NCBI RefSeq assembly: GCF_000178975.2
Contig: NC_015064.1
Location: forward strand, 3,100,001 to 3,164,000
Direction: 5' to 3'
Source: Granulicella tundricola MP5ACTX9
GTDB lineage: Bacteria > Acidobacteriota > Terriglobia > Terriglobales > Acidobacteriaceae
DNA: 64,000 bases
Positions 1 through 8,325 of this stretch are shown here, piece after piece. The notes below the pieces were generated by a model. That model was not told the DNA's origin. It saw only the letters and a program-made list of their open reading frames with translations, and ran no database searches. Position numbers and translations under genes: made by a program. Position 1 is the stretch's first letter. Every line of letters starts with the position of its first letter.

Positions 1-346
1 CTACGATGTGGGAGGTCTGCAGGAATGCAATCAGATGATTCTCCAGATTGGCCGCGTTAGTCGCTTCGCTACCGGGGATGTGTTTGGCGAAGATCCTGCC
101 CGAGCTATTGCGAAACTCCAGATGATAGCTGCCCGCCCATGTGAATTCCACGGTCGTGATGCGGTTGGCATTGTTGGCCCATACGGTTATGTGGGGCTCG
201 GTGAACGCGCTGACGGCGTCGCCGCTTGCGGTGAGCACCTGCCAGGGGTTGTTGTAGGTCACGCCCGTGCCGGAAGCGCCCTTGTTGTAGGTCACTCCGT
301 TGGCGCTGTAAGAATTAAGAATCTGATTGACATATCTGATAGGCAT
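1..346 (-). CDS. Hypothetical protein, N-terminal part (cut by window edge)
   Basis: The minus strand is open from an ATG at 346 through the left edge (115 codons, no stop). GGAG sits 5 bases upstream of the ATG. The product begins MPIRYVNQIL and has a short internal repeat, GVTYNKGASG followed by TGVTYNNPW. There is no signal peptide or membrane segment, and the visible part is rich in Thr, Asn and aromatic residues, as in beta-strand proteins. I do not recognise the family. The reading on the opposite strand looks like its shadow. The C-terminus lies outside the window. Confidence 0.6.
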   Translation of the reverse strand, partial: MPIRYVNQILNSYSANGVTYNKGASGTGVTYNNPWQVLTASGDAVSAFTEPHITVWANNANRITTVEFTWAGSYHLEFRNSSGRIFAKHIPGSEATNAANLENHLIAFLQTSHIV

Positions 347-547
347 AACGCTCCAGTGTGAATTTCAATTTGCAGAGATGAGCCGGGGCCTTGCCAGAGA
401 CCGCGGTCGTCCCAGCCGGAGCGGATCGCATTCACGGAATCATGAGCATTGTTCACTTCAGCTAACTTTCAGCCGGAGTTTCAACAGGAGTATACCGCTG
501 CGGTTATGACCGCGATAGAAGTTTTTCAACGGCTTTGGAATCATGCT

Positions 548-1375
548 CTAAAACTTCTTGTAAGCCGTATTGAAGGCCGGGCGGGGCTGCGCGTGAATGA
601 AAGCTGACACGTCCCAGGCCTCCTGTGGCGTGAGGATGCCCATGCGGTTCTGCGGCATGTTGTGCTGGACGAAGGATGCCATCTTGCGCACGCCATGCAT
701 GCCTGCGCCATCGTTGAAGGACTGCGGCCCCCAGACCGGCGGGAACTTGGGTGGCTTACCCTGCCCGTCCTCACCATGACATCCCGCGCATTGGGCGGCG
801 AAGATCTGGCCGCCGTGGATGGGGTCGGGAGTGAGTTCAGGCAGCTTGACCAGGCCGCGCCCCTCAAACGCCCGCCGTCCGGGCTGCGGTATGGAGAGCC
901 ATTCGATGTAATCGACGAGCCCCTTCATCTCCGTGCCGTCGTAGTCGAGCGGCGTGCCGTTCTCGCTACGCACGAAGCACTCCTGCACGCGGTCCTTCAG
1001 GCTGATCATGTGGCCGGCACGCTCGTTGTACATGGGAAACTTTGCGGGGAGGCCGACGACCGGCGAGGCCAGCGGTTGAATGCCGCCCTCCGCATGACAG
1101 TTGGCGCAGCTTACTTTGGCTCCGGTGAAGGCTGCGGCGTAGAGCGGGGTTTCGTCGAAGAGCAGAGCGCCTCGGCGGATGCTGTCACCATGCGGGTTGT
1201 CCGGGATGGAGCTTACGGGCGGCGGACGCCAGGGTAGCTTGGACTGCCGAGTGGTTGCGTCGAGGTCGAGCGAGAGATGTTTGGGAAGCAGGCTGGCGAG
1301 GATCGCCCCGCCGTAGACCGAGACGGTCAACGCGACGACGGCAACGACGATCCACCTCTCCCGCACACGTTTCAT
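548..1375 (-). CDS. Diheme c-type cytochrome, thiosulfate dehydrogenase (TsdA)-like
   Basis: The 275-residue protein has an N-terminal membrane anchor or uncleaved signal (residues about 9-30) and two haem-binding CxxCH motifs, CANCH at 90-94 and CAGCH at 196-200. Between them, the stretch DRVQECFVRSENG (around 129-140) resembles the TsdA segment carrying the cysteine that ligates the active-site haem; here it would be Cys133. Proteins of this family oxidise thiosulfate to tetrathionate or run the reverse reaction in the periplasm. It is the last gene of a three-gene minus-strand operon with a TauE/SafE exporter and a DUF1634 protein, 10 bases after the latter, which supports a role in sulfur-oxyanion metabolism. 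Haem count and motifs are seen; the substrate is inferred. A generic diheme electron carrier is the alternative. Confidence 0.75.
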   Translation of the reverse strand: MKRVRERWIVVAVVALTVSVYGGAILASLLPKHLSLDLDATTRQSKLPWRPPPVSSIPDNPHGDSIRRGALLFDETPLYAAAFTGAKVSCANCHAEGGIQPLASPVVGLPAKFPMYNERAGHMISLKDRVQECFVRSENGTPLDYDGTEMKGLVDYIEWLSIPQPGRRAFEGRGLVKLPELTPDPIHGGQIFAAQCAGCHGEDGQGKPPKFPPVWGPQSFNDGAGMHGVRKMASFVQHNMPQNRMGILTPQEAWDVSAFIHAQPRPAFNTAYKKF

Positions 1376-1385
1376 CCCCAGGCCT

Positions 1386-1769
1386 CTAGTGCCAGATCAG
1401 GCTGTACAGCAGAACCAGCAGCACCATACCAGCGATCATGCCATAGAGATAATCCCGCGCCTTCAAGAAAGCAAAGATGGAGAAAACCACTCGCGCGACC
1501 GGCGTGGCGATCAGCAGCAGAATGCCGAACTGGATGATGGCGAGCGCCTGCCCGTGCAGGACGCCTTCAACGATCAGCAGGGGAGACTTCAGGCTGGCGG
1601 GCTCGCCATGGAAGGTATGGAAGCTGACGACGGAATGCTGGTGTGCGGCGAGGAAGATGGCTCCTCCAGCCATGACGACGAGTGTGGCGCAAAGTAGACC
1701 GATACGCAGCAGGAGGCCGATCTGCGCATCGATCACCGTACAGTTCAAGGGCTTGGGGGCTTTGGCCAT
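1386..1769 (-). CDS. DUF1634 family membrane protein
   Basis: This 127-residue protein has three predicted membrane helices (about 19-42, 70-92 and 102-125) and matches the short DUF1634 type, a family that commonly sits beside TauE/SafE transporters. Its ATG follows directly after the TAA stop of the upstream transporter gene with no spacer, so translation is probably coupled. It may be an accessory subunit of the exporter; that role is inferred from gene context only. Confidence 0.7.
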   Translation of the reverse strand: MAKAPKPLNCTVIDAQIGLLLRIGLLCATLVVMAGGAIFLAAHQHSVVSFHTFHGEPASLKSPLLIVEGVLHGQALAIIQFGILLLIATPVARVVFSIFAFLKARDYLYGMIAGMVLLVLLYSLIWH

Positions 1770-2609
1770 TTAGAGCCTCCCCGTCAGGCCGCTGTAGATC
1801 ATCTCCAGCCCCAGCAGGCAGATGACGACGGCGAAGACGATACGGATGGCGCTGGTCTTGGCGCGGACCAGAAAGCGTGCCCCGATGAGCGAGCCCGCCA
1901 CCACGCCCAAGGTGACCGGGAAGGCGATGACGGGGTCGATGTAGCCCCGGCTGAGATAAATCCCCGCACTGGCCGCAGCGGTGACGCCAATCATGAAATT
2001 ACTGGTTGTGGTCGAAACCTTGAAGGGGATGAGCATTGCCTCGTCCATCGCCAGCACCTTCACTGCGCCGGAGCCGATGCCGAGCAGACCCGAAAGCGCA
2101 CCCGCGCCAAACATGAGGCTGAAGCCGAGCGGGACTCGGCGGACGTTGTAGGCCTGACGGCCGCCGGCTGGAAGGGGATAGCTGCCGTTGAGCTTGAGCG
2201 CGGTGGCGATGGGGTCCTTGACGTCGTCGTTGGCGTGCGGCTTCTTCTTTCGCAGCGAGATGACAGCCGAGGCAATCAGCACAAGCCCAAAGACGATGGC
2301 GATGGCCTTCGTCGGCGTACCTGCCGCGAGGAAAGCGCCGACAATCGCGCCCGTGGTCGTCGCCACCTCAAGCAGCATGCCGATACGAATGTTGGAATAG
2401 CCCTCACGCAGAAACGACCCCGCTGACCCGCACGAAGTAGCGATCACCGAGACCAGCGACGCGCCGATGGCGTAGTGGATATCCACCTTAAAGCCCAGCG
2501 CCAGCAGCGGCACGATCACCACGCCCCCGCCCAACCCCGTCAGCGAGCCGAGGAAGCCGGCGAGCAGCGAGGCCACGCCAATCAATACCGAAAACTCAAC
2601 CGCGTTCAT
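1770..2609 (-). CDS. Sulfite exporter TauE/SafE family protein
   Basis: A 279-residue integral membrane protein with about eight hydrophobic segments. It carries the two glycine-rich half-motifs of the family, LTGLGGGVVIVPLLAL near residue 25-40 and GIGSGAVKVLAMDEAMLIPF in the second half, followed by the polar helix STTTSNFMIG. Family members export sulfite, sulfoacetate or similar organosulfur anions across the inner membrane. It heads the operon with the DUF1634 protein and the TsdA-like cytochrome. A divergent DsrE-like gene starts 137 bases away, so the region between them probably holds both promoters. The substrate cannot be told from sequence. Confidence 0.85.
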   Translation of the reverse strand: MNAVEFSVLIGVASLLAGFLGSLTGLGGGVVIVPLLALGFKVDIHYAIGASLVSVIATSCGSAGSFLREGYSNIRIGMLLEVATTTGAIVGAFLAAGTPTKAIAIVFGLVLIASAVISLRKKKPHANDDVKDPIATALKLNGSYPLPAGGRQAYNVRRVPLGFSLMFGAGALSGLLGIGSGAVKVLAMDEAMLIPFKVSTTTSNFMIGVTAAASAGIYLSRGYIDPVIAFPVTLGVVAGSLIGARFLVRAKTSAIRIVFAVVICLLGLEMIYSGLTGRL

Positions 2610-2746
2610 GCCACCCGCTCTTGTTCAACCGTCACGATGGTTCCAGAATACGGTGTCCGAGCCTTATAGTGCGGGCGAGAGGTTATCCTGATCGCAGGAA
2701 CGCGCATGAGCGTACCTGAATCCCAATCGATCCGAGGTACGCACGC

Positions 2747-3232
2747 ATGTCCATAGGTAAGAAGATTCTGCCGTTCAGCCTGATGCTGGCCCTGCCCTTC
2801 TGTTGCACGATCAACGGCCAGGCCCAGGCCGCCGCCGCGCCTGCCACAACCACTGCGCCTGCTCCAAGCCAAGCCACCGGCAAACCGCATCACGTGCTGG
2901 TCGCGGTGACCTCAGGCGATGAGGCCGACTGGAACCTTGCCTTGGGGAACATTCGCAATCTGCTCAAGGGACTGGCTCCGGATCAGGTCGATGTTGAGGT
3001 TGTGGCCTTTGGTGGCGGCATCATGCTCGTCGCCAAGCCTTCCACCGCCGATGCCGATATCCAGGCGCTAATGGCGAAGCACGTCCGCTTCGTCGCGTGC
3101 CAGAACTCCATGCACGCACGCAAGTTGACGGAGGCGGATCTGGTAACCGGTGTGGGGACTGTTCCCGCAGGAATCGTCGAGACGGTGCTCAAGCAGGAGC
3201 AGGGCTGGACGTACATCAAGGGCGGTCGCTAG
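2747..3232 (+). CDS. Exported DsrE/DsrF-like family protein
   Basis: The 161-residue product has a signal peptide (hydrophobic core about 8-20, then an Ala/Pro/Thr-rich linker to about 46) and a DsrE-like fold. The fold begins with HHVLVAVTSGDEADWNLAL and ends with the family's VRFVACQNSM and TGVGTVPAGIVETVLKQEQGW stretches. The cysteine in VACQNSM is the position that carries sulfur in some DsrE relatives. DsrE-type proteins bind or transfer sulfane sulfur, usually in the cytoplasm; the signal peptide implies a periplasmic version. It is divergent from the TauE/SafE operon, which strengthens the sulfur link. Confidence 0.75.
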   Translation: MSIGKKILPFSLMLALPFCCTINGQAQAAAAPATTTAPAPSQATGKPHHVLVAVTSGDEADWNLALGNIRNLLKGLAPDQVDVEVVAFGGGIMLVAKPSTADADIQALMAKHVRFVACQNSMHARKLTEADLVTGVGTVPAGIVETVLKQEQGWTYIKGGR

Positions 3233-3315
3233 GTTTTGCACGGCTGAGACGATCAGCAGACAGCATCGTGACAAACCACTGACAACTCAGGGGTTGCGCC
3301 TCACTACTCTTCAAC

Positions 3316-3368
3316 CTGACCGGCAAACACTCTGCGGTCAGGACTCTGCTTCTTCAAAGAAGAGGCAG
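3316..3368 (+). promoter_or_regulatory. Two consecutive stem-loops in the leader of the TIGR03118-type gene
   Basis: Stem 1 pairs CTGACCG (3316-3322) with CGGTCAG (3335-3341), loop 12. Stem 2 pairs CTGCTTCTTC (3346-3355) with GAAGAGGCAG (3359-3368), loop AAA, with one T-G wobble. The second ends 20 bases before the ATG at 3389, with GAGG between. No T-run follows, so these look like leader structure rather than a terminator of the DsrE-like gene. Confidence 0.4.
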
Positions 3369-3388
3369 ACGAAGAAAAGTGAGGCACC

Positions 3389-5041
3389 ATGTCATCCCTA
3401 CGAGTTACCCGCGCCCTCGCGGCAATCAAATCCTTTGCAACGGTTGCGACGCTTTCCGCGCTCTCCGTTGCCGCTCCGGCAATGCTTCATGCCCAGACGG
3501 CTGGCGCCTTCAAGGTCACCAACCTCCTCTCTGACGGCTCCGTAGCCGCCACCACCATGGACCCCAACTTCATCAATCCCTGGGGCATCTCCGTCAGCCC
3601 CACCTGGTGGATCAGCGCGCAGGGCACGGGCTTCAACTATGTGACGGCTGCCGCCGGAACCATTGCGTTCAAGGTCATCGTACCGGCTGCGGCTGGTGGC
3701 ACGGCGACCGGAACCCCGACCGGCTCGGTCACTACCGCCGGCACCACCGGCATGATTCTACCCAACGGCACCAAGGCATCCTTTATCTTCTCCAGCATCG
3801 ACGGCGCGATCACCGGCTGGAACTCGAAGCTCGGGACCGCCAACGCAATCTCGCAGGTCGCGGCCACCGGCGCGACGGGCTCCGTCTACACCGGTCTGGC
3901 CGTCTTCACCAACGCCGCCGGAGCCAGCTTCCTGCTCGCGCCGAACTTCGGCACGGGCAAGGTCGATATCTACGACAGCACCTTCAAGCCTGCGACGCTG
4001 GCCGGAACCTTTACCGATCCGTCCCTGCCGACCGGCTACTTCCCTTTCTCCGTCCATGTCATCGGCACGCAGGTATTCGTGGCTTACTCGCAGCGCACCG
4101 CCGCCGGACTTGAACTCGTAGCACCAGGCAACGGCGTCGTCAGCATCTTTGACCTCACCGGCACCTTTGTCGCACGGGCAGTCACCGGCGGCAACCTCAA
4201 CGCGCCCTGGGGCGTCGCCATCGCACCGGCCAGCTTCGGCATCTTCAGCAAGGACCTGCTCGTCGGCAACTTCGGCGACGGCCTCATCAACGTCTATGAC
4301 CCCAAGACCTTCGCCTACCTGGGCCAGTTGATCGACGGCACCGGCAAGCCGCTCGCGTACGCATCCCTCTGGGATCTGCTTCCCGGCGGAACTGCTATCC
4401 CCGGCGGCACCACCGTCAGCGCAGGCGATCCAAGCACGGTCTTCTTCACCGCCGGTCTCGCGGGTGAGAAGCACGGCCTGCTGGCAGGCATCGCCAACGA
4501 CGCGACCACCGCAGGTACGCCTTCGTTCGGAGTCAGCACGTCTTCGTCCGCGCTGGCCGTTACGGCAGGCAGCAACGTGCAGGCAACGATCGCGGTCGCG
4601 CCGACCTATAACTTCAGTGGGACGGTAACGCTTGCATGCTCCGGCCTGCCGGTCGGCGCAAGCTGCACCTTCGGGCCAACGCAGTTGACGGTCGCCGGCA
4701 CAGCAAGCAGCACCGGCACCGTCACCATCCTGACCAGCAAGGCGAACGCCGCACTTGTACGTCCGGCCAGCAAGCTGACGACCGGGCTCGCCTTTGCTAT
4801 GCTCCTCCCGTTTGCCTCGCTGCTTGCCTTCCGCAAGCGCAAGGCGACGGCCGGCCGCAGCGTACTTCCGAACCTCCTGGGAGTGCTTCTGCTGCTGGTC
4901 TCCATCGGTTCGCTTGCGGGCTGCAACGATAGCTCGTCCACGCCTGCTGTCGTTACCCCTGCCGGACAGTCGACGATCGCCGTTACGGCGACCAGCGGCA
5001 CCATCAGCCAGACGACCAACGTCGCCCTGACTGTGCAGTAA
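3389..5041 (+). CDS. TIGR03118 family protein, exported, with C-terminal membrane segments
   Basis: The 550-residue protein starts with a long signal peptide (cleavage near HAQTAG, about residue 36). A beta-rich domain follows with the NPWGIS and NAPWGVAIAPASFG motifs and the LVGNFGDGLINVYD segment seen in TIGR03118 proteins. An Ig-like, low-complexity Thr/Ala/Ser region (about 380-455) precedes the hydrophobic segments LAFAMLLPFASLLAF and LLGVLLLLVSIGSLAGC near 470-510 and a short Thr-rich tail. The cysteine in SLAGC resembles a lipobox but lies internally. The start is supported by GAGG five bases upstream. Function is unknown; surface display is inferred from the architecture. Confidence 0.7.
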   Translation: MSSLRVTRALAAIKSFATVATLSALSVAAPAMLHAQTAGAFKVTNLLSDGSVAATTMDPNFINPWGISVSPTWWISAQGTGFNYVTAAAGTIAFKVIVPAAAGGTATGTPTGSVTTAGTTGMILPNGTKASFIFSSIDGAITGWNSKLGTANAISQVAATGATGSVYTGLAVFTNAAGASFLLAPNFGTGKVDIYDSTFKPATLAGTFTDPSLPTGYFPFSVHVIGTQVFVAYSQRTAAGLELVAPGNGVVSIFDLTGTFVARAVTGGNLNAPWGVAIAPASFGIFSKDLLVGNFGDGLINVYDPKTFAYLGQLIDGTGKPLAYASLWDLLPGGTAIPGGTTVSAGDPSTVFFTAGLAGEKHGLLAGIANDATTAGTPSFGVSTSSSALAVTAGSNVQATIAVAPTYNFSGTVTLACSGLPVGASCTFGPTQLTVAGTASSTGTVTILTSKANAALVRPASKLTTGLAFAMLLPFASLLAFRKRKATAGRSVLPNLLGVLLLLVSIGSLAGCNDSSSTPAVVTPAGQSTIAVTATSGTISQTTNVALTVQ

Positions 5042-5063
5042 ACTCCCCGCTTCCCTTTCCCGC

Positions 5064-5094
5064 AGCCGCCCTCACAAGGGGCGGCTCTTTTTTG
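5064..5094 (+). terminator. Rho-independent terminator
   Basis: GCCGCCC (5065-5071) pairs with GGGCGGC (5079-5085), with loop TCACAAG, then CTTTTTT. It lies 22 bases after the stop of the TIGR03118-type gene and overlaps the longer reading frame of the next gene, which argues for that gene starting downstream at 5143. Confidence 0.85.
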
Positions 5095-5142
5095 CCTCGA
5101 ACGCGGATGACGGGCGGCAGCGCTGGCCGTACACTGACCTGC

Positions 5143-6549
5143 ATGAGCGCACCGTTAGCCGATCCCGTCGAACACTACGACCTCCTAGTCCTGGGCAGCG
5201 GAGAGGCCGGCAAGTACATCGCCTGGGCCATGGCCACATCAGGCAAGAAGGCTGCGGTCATCGAGCGCCGTTACATCGGCGGCTCCTGCCCCAACATCGC
5301 CTGCCTGCCCAGCAAGAACTTCGTTCACTCCGCCAAGGTCGCTCACTACGCCTCGCAGGCCGCGCAGTTCCGGCTTCCGGTGGCGACGGGGCCAATCGAC
5401 ATGGAGGTCGTTCGCGGTCGCAAGCGCAAGATGGTCGATGGCCTCGTCCAGATGCATGAAGGGCGATTCGCCCAGACTGGGGCCGAGTTGATTCTCGGCA
5501 CCGGCACCTTCACCGCGCCACGTACCCTTCACGTCCTCACCAACACCGGAATGACCAGGATGCTGACGGCGGAGACCGTGGTGATCAGCACCGGCTCCCG
5601 TGCCGCCATCGACCCCATCCCCGGCCTGCTCGAAGCCCAGCCCCTCACCCACATTGAGATGCTGGAAACCGGCCAGGTTCCACCCCACCTCACCATCCTC
5701 GGCGGCGGCTACATCGGCCTAGAGTTTGCACAGGCCATGCGCCGCCTAGGCAGCGAGGTCACAGTCGTCGAGCGCAATCCACGCCTGCTCCACCGGGAAG
5801 ACGAAGACGTCATCACGACGCTGACCGGAGTCCTCTCACGCGAGGGCATCGAGATCCTCACCAGCACCTCGGTCGAGCGTGTCACCGGTCGGTCAGGCTC
5901 CTCCGTCACCGTTCACACCAGCGCGGGCGAGATCACGGGCACCCACATCCTCGTCGCCACGGGAAGAACGCCGAACACGGACGGCATCGGGCTGGATCTT
6001 GCCGGCGTTACCCTGGGCAAGGATGGCCACATCCAGGTCGACGAGCATCTCCGCACCTCTGCTGAAAACGTCTTTGCGGTAGGCGACTGCGCCGGCAGTC
6101 CGCACTTCACGCACATCGCCTTTGACGACCATCGCGTCGTAAAATCCGTTCTGCTCGGCAAATCCGGAAGCACTCCGCGAAGCACAAAAGACCGCCAGGT
6201 CCCCTTCTGCCTCTTCACCGATCCCGAGTTCGCACACATCGGCCTGAGCGAGAGTGAGGCCAAGCGCCAGGGCATCTCGTACCGCCTCGCCAAACTCCCC
6301 ATGCTCGCCGTCCTTCGCACCCGCACGATGGACGAGTCCGAAGGCTTCCTCAAAGCCCTCATCAGCACCCAGGACGACTCCATCCTCGGCTTCACGGCGG
6401 TCGGCGTCGGCTCCGGCGAGATGCTGGCGGCGGTCCAGCTGGCCATGTCCGCCAACCTGCCGTACACCGCGCTACGCGACCTCATCGTCACGCACCCCAC
6501 CCTGAACGAGGGCCTGGTCTACCTCTTCTCCAGCACGCCGCCGAGATGA
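5143..6549 (+). CDS. FAD-dependent pyridine nucleotide-disulfide oxidoreductase (mercuric reductase / lipoamide dehydrogenase-like)
   Basis: The ATG at 5143 is chosen because an in-frame start at 5092 falls inside the preceding terminator. The product (468 residues) has the FAD-binding motif GSGEAG (18-23), the redox-active pair in CPNIAC (Cys49 and Cys54), a second dinucleotide motif GGGYIGLEFA, the FAD-contact ATGRTPNTDG and AVGDCAGSPHF segments, and a C-terminal dimerisation domain ending in THPTLNE, the HP motif that supplies the catalytic base in this superfamily. The extra N-terminal metal-binding domain of some mercuric reductases is missing, as is the C-terminal Cys pair. Substrate is open: it could be a glutathione-like or mycothione-type reductase. 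It stands alone, with frataxin 29 bases downstream. Confidence 0.8.
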   Translation: MSAPLADPVEHYDLLVLGSGEAGKYIAWAMATSGKKAAVIERRYIGGSCPNIACLPSKNFVHSAKVAHYASQAAQFRLPVATGPIDMEVVRGRKRKMVDGLVQMHEGRFAQTGAELILGTGTFTAPRTLHVLTNTGMTRMLTAETVVISTGSRAAIDPIPGLLEAQPLTHIEMLETGQVPPHLTILGGGYIGLEFAQAMRRLGSEVTVVERNPRLLHREDEDVITTLTGVLSREGIEILTSTSVERVTGRSGSSVTVHTSAGEITGTHILVATGRTPNTDGIGLDLAGVTLGKDGHIQVDEHLRTSAENVFAVGDCAGSPHFTHIAFDDHRVVKSVLLGKSGSTPRSTKDRQVPFCLFTDPEFAHIGLSESEAKRQGISYRLAKLPMLAVLRTRTMDESEGFLKALISTQDDSILGFTAVGVGSGEMLAAVQLAMSANLPYTALRDLIVTHPTLNEGLVYLFSSTPPR

Positions 6550-6578
6550 GCGACGGTCCTCTGCCGTAAACTAGCAAC

Positions 6579-6914
6579 ATGATTGACGAGCCCACCTTCC
6601 GCCGCGCCTCTGACAAAGCCCTTGAATCCCTGAAACAGTCCCTGATCCGCGTGGAAGAGGAAGGCGGCTTTGAGGCCGAGGACCATAACGGTGTGCTCAA
6701 CGTGCTGTTTGAGGACGGCGGCACCAAGTTCGTCTTCACCCCGCAGACCCCGGTCCGTCAGATCTGGATCTCCGCCCGCACCACCAGCTTCAAGCTGGAC
6801 TGGTCTGAGGATGCCGCCGCCTTCGTCCTGTCCAAGACCGGCGAAACCCTGCTGCTGCTGACCCAGCGCCTGCTCCAGGAGCAGCTCAGCGACCCCTCCA
6901 TTCTGCTGGCGTAG
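6579..6914 (+). CDS. cyaY: Frataxin / CyaY family iron-binding protein
   Basis: The 111-residue size and layout fit bacterial frataxin: an acidic first helix (ALESLKQSLIRVEEEGGFEAE), beta strands with VLNVLFEDGGTKFVFTPQTP, then the family signature VRQIWISARTTSFKLDW and a C-terminal helix. CyaY binds iron at the acidic ridge and tunes IscS in Fe-S cluster assembly in the cytoplasm. The acidic residues of helix 1 and the QIW motif are visible. No isc/suf gene is near, so the partner must be elsewhere. Confidence 0.8.
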   Translation: MIDEPTFRRASDKALESLKQSLIRVEEEGGFEAEDHNGVLNVLFEDGGTKFVFTPQTPVRQIWISARTTSFKLDWSEDAAAFVLSKTGETLLLLTQRLLQEQLSDPSILLA

Positions 6915-7097
6915 TCCGTGCCAATTGGCGGAGTACCCGGCTTCCGGTCACCAGAAAGCTCTCCGGTAACCACCCCCTGACACGCTACAATCCAGATATG
7001 CGGGCCTCTTTTCAGGGTGCCCGCCACCTACGCGCGCCCCCTCATCTTCACAAGAAAGCCATTAGCCCCCAGGGGCGAGGGGACCTGACCAGAAACC

Positions 7098-7889
7098 ATG
7101 CCCATGCTGTCCGTCGCCATCATCACCTGTAACGAGGAGTACAACCTCGCACGAACGCTCGCCAGCGTATCTTTCGCGGACGAGATCGTCATCGTCGACT
7201 CCGGCTCCACGGACCGGACGGTCGAGATCGCCCAGTCCTTCGGCGCGAAGGTCTTCGAGCAGTCCTGGCCCGGCTTCGCCCCGCAGAAGAACTTCGCCAT
7301 CGCACAATGCACCGGAGACTGGGTTCTCTCGCTCGACGCTGACGAAGAACTCTCCCCCAAGCTGCGTACCCAGATCCAGACCCTGCTGCCTTCGAATCCG
7401 CCTGCCGATGCGTATTTCCTGAAGCGCCGGAACCTCTTTCTCAATCGCTGGATCAGGCATGGCGGTTACTACCCGGACCCCAAGCTACGCCTCTTCCGCC
7501 GCTCCACGGCCAACTTCTCCCTCACCCCCAAGTTTGAAGACCGCTCCGTCCACGAGACCATCGTCTTTGATGGCCACTCAGACACCCTGGATTATGACCT
7601 TATCCATCACGCCTACCCGACGCTTGAAGGCTACCTGGAGCATATGGATCGCTACTCCACGCTTGGCGCTGAGCTTCTGGTGACCGCCGGCCGCACCAGC
7701 CGGGAGTGGCCCGCCTTCTACTGGAACGTCCTCATCGTCCCGACCCTGACCTTCGGTTGGAACTACATCTTCCGCCTCGGCTTCCTTGACGGCCGCGAAG
7801 GTCTGCTCCTGCACCTGTATCACTCGGCCTATGTGAGCTGGAAGTACGCGAAGGCCTGGCGCGCGGCATTACTCCTGAAGTCGAATTAG
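7098..7889 (+). CDS. Glycosyltransferase family 2, WaaE/KdtX-like
   Basis: The 263-residue protein has a GT2 catalytic domain: the N-terminal nucleotide-binding strand LSVAIITCNEEYNLARTLAS, EIVIVDSGSTDRTVEIA, the QKNFAIAQC segment and the DxD-type LSLDADEEL (about residue 80-88). The NRWIRHGGYYPDPKLRLFR stretch is characteristic of the WaaE/KdtX branch that adds glucose to lipopolysaccharide core. The tail has aromatic, membrane-leaning helices. It probably decorates LPS or another surface glycan at the inner membrane. The next gene starts 16 bases later, so the two may be cotranscribed. Confidence 0.8.
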   Translation: MPMLSVAIITCNEEYNLARTLASVSFADEIVIVDSGSTDRTVEIAQSFGAKVFEQSWPGFAPQKNFAIAQCTGDWVLSLDADEELSPKLRTQIQTLLPSNPPADAYFLKRRNLFLNRWIRHGGYYPDPKLRLFRRSTANFSLTPKFEDRSVHETIVFDGHSDTLDYDLIHHAYPTLEGYLEHMDRYSTLGAELLVTAGRTSREWPAFYWNVLIVPTLTFGWNYIFRLGFLDGREGLLLHLYHSAYVSWKYAKAWRAALLLKSN

Positions 7890-7905
7890 GTCGTAGACTT
7901 CTTCC

Positions 7906-8292
7906 ATGCAGCTTCTGGTTGACGAGCCTTGGAAGGACGAACTCTGGTATCAAAACCAGTGGCGCGCCTTCTACCGCGAGCGTATGCGAAAGCTGAGCCG
8001 ATTGGGAGTCATCTTCGGGACGATCGGGATCGGAGCCTTGCTCTTCGGAGTGATCCCGTCCACGTCTCTGGAACATCATCCCTTCCTCAGTGATTCAGCG
8101 GCTCTATTGGGCGGCCTGCTGTGGCTGACACTCCTGATTCAGTGGTTCAGAATGAACTGGCAGATGACCTCCTGGGATTGTCCCCGCTGCAACGAACTTT
8201 ACTTCAAGCGAAATCCATTTCGACACAGGTGTGCTCATTGCAAACTCCGTCGCCCTCGCCAGCGAGAGGTCTCCCCGCTGAACTCTTTTTAA
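7906..8292 (+). CDS. Hypothetical membrane protein with C-terminal zinc ribbon
   Basis: The 128-residue protein has two hydrophobic segments (about 35-52 and 66-83) and a C-terminal four-cysteine cluster, CPRC and CAHC separated by about 16 residues, typical of a zinc ribbon. The C-terminal end is basic (KLRRPRQR). It follows the glycosyltransferase gene closely. No family recognised; the membrane and metal-binding predictions are from sequence only. Confidence 0.6.
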   Translation: MQLLVDEPWKDELWYQNQWRAFYRERMRKLSRLGVIFGTIGIGALLFGVIPSTSLEHHPFLSDSAALLGGLLWLTLLIQWFRMNWQMTSWDCPRCNELYFKRNPFRHRCAHCKLRRPRQREVSPLNSF

Positions 8293-8325
8293 TCCGATCC
8301 CCTCCACCCGTGCTAAAACCTAAAC

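Noticed and set aside
5092..5142. Upstream start of the disulfide oxidoreductase
   Set aside because: It begins in the T-run of the preceding terminator; ATG 5143 gives the normal family N-terminus.
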